NCBI GenBank assembly: GCA_026770585.1
Contig: MU646371.1
Span: 967,284 to 982,897 of the forward strand
Direction of reading: 5' to 3'
Length of the DNA: 15,614 nucleotides
DNA from: Baffinella frigidus
Lineage: Eukaryota > Cryptophyceae > Cryptomonadales > Baffinellaceae
Part shown: in pieces, positions 13,628 through 15,614 of the stretch
How the letters are laid out: every line of letters begins with the position of its first letter
How positions within the stretch are numbered: position 1 is the stretch's first letter
The notes under the pieces: model-generated
Told to the model about the DNA's origin: nothing
The model's database searches: none
The model's input: the letters and a program-made list of their open reading frames with translations, nothing else
Position numbers and translations under genes: made by a program

Positions 13628-14090
13628 ATGGCGGCGGTTGAAGCAGAATCACGGGCGGAGGAGCTGGCCGCCCTTCTTGCCACACTTCTTCCGATCGTGT
13701 CTACCTCCCCTGTCGAGTTCTTCAGGTCTTGCTATCCTTGAGATTGGAACAGAGGTTCTACGTTGAGCCTAGAGTCTGAGCTTGTGCCTGCGACAGGTCT
13801 TCCTTCTTGACATGACTCCCTCGATGCCCACCATCGACCGCTGGACCTTCCGTGGTTCCGAGAGCGTGGTTAGGTACCTGCACACATGCAACGCACCTGA
13901 AGCTTCCCGTACCCCCAGGCTCAACCTCTGGGACACCGTGCCGGAGTCGTGGAGAGCCGAACTCCTCGCCGTGGACGATGAGGACCTTCCCGCGCTCTCC
14001 ACAGGCGAATTGACGTTGCGCTGCGAGGAGCCAGCACCAGCTGCAGGGTCATGCCCGAACCCCCCATCCCCCCGTCTTGACCGCGCGTAA
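13628..14090 (+). CDS. Two-exon N-terminal fragment of a METTL25B/RRNAD1-like protein
   Basis: Exon 1 is 13628-13725, the intron 13726-13918 (193 bases, GT...AG, donor GTCTTG, acceptor CCCCCAG), and exon 2 13919-14090. Splicing joins TTC AG to G CTC and gives 89 residues. Residues 1-32 are a Leu/Ala-rich helix ending SPVEFF. Across the junction follow RLNLWDTVPESWRAELLAV (33-51) and DDEDLPALSTGEL. The order EFF, three residues, LW, then a T-P-SW spacing is as I recall it at the N-terminus of METTL25/METTL25B (RRNAD1)-type methyltransferase-like proteins, usually several hundred residues long. Here no methyltransferase fold follows: the tail turns Pro-rich and stops at TAA. So it is a truncated or chimeric copy, or a further intron is missed. 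Without splicing, exon 1 stops at 13739, which supports the intron. Confidence 0.6.
13726..13918 (+). other. Predicted spliceosomal intron
   Basis: GT-AG boundaries, 193 bases, with a C-rich tract before AG. The length is not a multiple of three and there are in-frame stops in the exon-1 frame. Removing it restores the EFF-to-LW spacing expected of the family. The downstream part of the intron is open in the exon-2 frame, so a shorter product starting at ATG 13812 is a possible alternative. Confidence 0.6.
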
Positions 14091-14274
14091 CCGCCGAACC
14101 CCCCACCAGTAGTGTGTGAGAACTGCAGATCCTAGTTGTCCCAAAAAAAAACCAAGAGGGTCTTAGTGCGTGGCCAGGCTGGTCTTGTAATCAATAAACT
14201 CTCTGCCACCTCAACCCAGCACCTCTCGCATTTCACAACCTCAGCCCCTGAGCAGCACGACCGAAATACGCCAC
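14091..14274. other. 3' flank of the gene fragment
   Basis: AATAAA at 14193-14198, about 100 bases after the stop, is a plausible polyadenylation signal. The surrounding word ATCAATAAA-TCTCT also occurs at about 13049-13062, at the outer edge of the large inverted repeat. A run of nine A (14142-14150 region) precedes it. No other gene is seen. Confidence 0.4.
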
Positions 14275-14314
14275 CCATAAACCCTAAACCCTAGACCCTA
14301 AACCCTAAAACCTA
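14275..14314. repeat. Short telomere-like array, left of the inserted element
   Basis: CCCTAAA-type units end in AAAACCTA, directly followed by the 384-bp element. Confidence 0.85.
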
Positions 14315-14698
14315 CTCCTGCAAAGCCACACCACCCTGGAGGGGACTTGCGGCCAATCCCGAATAACCCTTGATCGCAAAAGTTGACAGGATTTGTACCA
14401 CTAAAATACTTATAAGGCCGTTTTGTACCAAATCCATTCATCACGGGGGACTGAGATCTCAGTCCATTCCAAGGGGAGTTGACTTAAGAATGCTCAAAAT
14501 ACCCCCACCCTGCCTCCAGGGTGGGGGGACTTCTCAAATTCTTGGACACGACACTAAAACTATTTGTAGGTTACCTTTTGACGAATTTTGGTCACGTCCT
14601 GAGGGTAAAAATTGCCTTTTGAGGGGAAAATGGCTCCAAAGTAGCGGACACCAGAGTGTCCGCTACTTTTTGAGACTTCCCCTGTGGCTTTTCAGAAG
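14315..14698. mobile_element. 384-bp TA-flanked element inserted in telomere-like repeats
   Basis: Terminal inverted repeats of about 16 bases, CTCCTGCAAAGCCACA at the left and TGTGGCTTTTCAGAAG at the right, match with two differences. TA flanks both sides (14313-14314, 14699-14700). Deleting the element and one TA joins AAAACC-TA-AACCCTAAAT, restoring array phase. Inside lie an 18-base perfect palindrome (14448-14465, centred on AGATCT), an 11-base stem (14502-14512 / 14517-14527), and a 14-base stem with a 4-base loop (14638-14651 / 14656-14669). An open frame of 112 codons (14370-14708) has no recognised domain and runs into the array. This is a non-autonomous DNA element, Tc1/mariner-like by its TA target. 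Confidence 0.8.
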
Positions 14699-14860
14699 TA
14701 AACCCTAAATCCTCAACCCTGAACCCTGAACCCTCAAACCTAAACCCTAAACCCTAAACCCTAAACCCTAAACCCTAACCCCAAACCCCAAACCTCAACC
14801 CCAAACCCTGAACCCCAACCCCGAAACCCCAACCCCTAAGCCCTAAACCTAAACCAGATG
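14699..14860. repeat. Telomere-like array, C-rich strand on +
   Basis: Five or more near-exact CCCTAAA units at about 14742-14778, then CCCCAAA and CCCCGAA variants. At 14853 CCAGATGGCGCACCC may be a decayed relative of the higher-order motif. Confidence 0.9.
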
Positions 14861-15614
14861 GCGCACCCGCCTCGCTCGCCCGCCTCCTCGAGCAGACCCC
14901 TGTACCCTGTACCCCACACCCTAAACCCCACACCCTTTCGTACCCATAGAACAGGCCCTCTTCCGGCCCGCCAGCCTCCCTCGTCCATTCCCCTCGAGGC
15001 TCGATGAGAAACCTCCCTAAACTCCAACCCCCAAACCCTGACCCCCAAAAGGGGGTTCGTTGTTAGTGTAGGGTTAGGGCCTACCCTAACCCTATACCCC
15101 AGCCCCTAAACAGACGGGAGCTAATCCGGGGACAGGTTTAATTTAAAAGGAAATGGATCCCTTTTTGTTCATAGGAGTTGGACCAAGGTTAATTAGGCCC
15201 CTAAGTAAATTCAATCAGGACCAGAACCCGGTTTGATAGGCCATTTTCTTTTGAGTTAAACATGTTCCCGGACGAGAGCACGGCGCACACTCCTCCCTCG
15301 CGGCCCTCCTCGAGGAGACCCCCTCCAAACCCTGAACCCAAACCCCTGAACCCCAACCCTGAAACCCAACCCCTACAGCAGGACCCCCTCCGGCCTCCCT
15401 CGCCCACCTCCTCTAGACTCTAAACCTCCCCCCCCGAACCGCCAACCCCCAAACCCCCAGACCCCAAAACCCTCAACCCTACAGCAGGACCTCCTGCGGC
15501 GCTCCAGGCTCCGTCGCGGCCCTCCTGGCACGCCCCCCCGCCTGTTCGCTCCGCTCCTCCCCCCTCCTCCTCTCCGCGCCGCCTCCCCACCCCCCCGCCC
15601 AGGGAGCAGAAGTG
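14861..15614. repeat. GC-rich mosaic of subtelomeric units and decayed array
   Basis: A GC-rich module with words such as CCTCCCTCG, CCTCCTCGAG-AGACCCC and AAACCTCCC recurs at about 14870, 14955, 15285, 15385 and 15500, between CCCTAAA/CCCCAAA-like stretches. At 15069-15094, TAGGGTTAGGG and CCCTAACCCTA face each other across four bases, a miniature inverted junction. Minus-strand ORFs here (14836-15048, 15201-15407) are low-complexity Gly/Arg/Trp readings of the repeat and are not genes. Confidence 0.75.
15115..15280. other. AT-richer low-copy insert; nothing recognised
   Basis: This differs in composition from the GC-rich module on both sides, with words such as GTTTAATTTAAAAGG and GGTTAATTAGG. 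No terminal repeats or reading frame of note were found. Confidence 0.4.

Noticed and set aside
14638-14669. Bacterial-type intrinsic terminator (GC stem followed by T-run)
   Set aside because: The context is eukaryotic and the stem sits inside a mobile element, so terminator function is not implied.
14370-14708. Transposase or other protein inside the 384-bp element
   Set aside because: The 112-codon frame lacks any catalytic-motif pattern, crosses three hairpins and reads into the telomere-like array.

Overview
This window is nuclear DNA of a eukaryote, most likely a unicellular alga or other protist. Three things support this. Several kilobases are made of degenerate CCCTAAA/TTTAGGG heptamers, the Arabidopsis-type telomere repeat that also occurs in many algae and protists. 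One gene can only be read sensibly through a GT-AG intron. One ORF carries a helix-turn-helix of a type I associate from memory with stramenopile, cryptophyte and haptophyte gene models. I cannot name the species. There is no operon structure, ribosome binding site or prokaryotic gene layout.

Layout. 1-1015: telomere-like arrays, a 70-bp direct repeat, a complete 117-bp fold-back element, and one arm of an inverted segmental duplication. 1016-1470: a low-copy island with a 26-bp perfect palindrome inside a larger inverted repeat. 1471-2411: telomere-like arrays meeting head to head near 1605. 2412-3597: gene-poor island with a 47-bp perfect hairpin. 3598-4728: an intronless ORF for a putative DNA-binding protein; its frame continues 45 codons past an in-frame TAG. 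4729-6330: 3' flank, duplicated modules, short arrays and fold-back sequences. 6331-9572: about 3 kb of CCCTAAA-type array with a higher-order pattern, broken once at 8331-8590. 9573-11006: small tandem repeats and half copies of the fold-back element. 11007-12077: a second, broken copy of the 3' end of the DNA-binding gene and its flank. 12078-13600: nested inverted repeats. 13628-14090: a two-exon gene fragment resembling the N-terminus of METTL25B/RRNAD1-type proteins. 14275-15614: telomere-like arrays interrupted by a 384-bp TA-flanked element, ending in a GC-rich mosaic repeat.

Overall this looks like a subtelomeric or interstitial-telomeric region shaped by duplication, inversion, telomere-repeat seeding and small non-autonomous elements flanked by TA. 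Only two loci look protein coding, and both are unusual: one has a TAG inside an otherwise open frame, the other looks truncated. The informative relationships are between repeats. Two paralogous segments give an occupied and an empty site for the 117-bp element, and removing the 384-bp element restores telomere-repeat phase. There is no metabolic pathway or gene cluster here.
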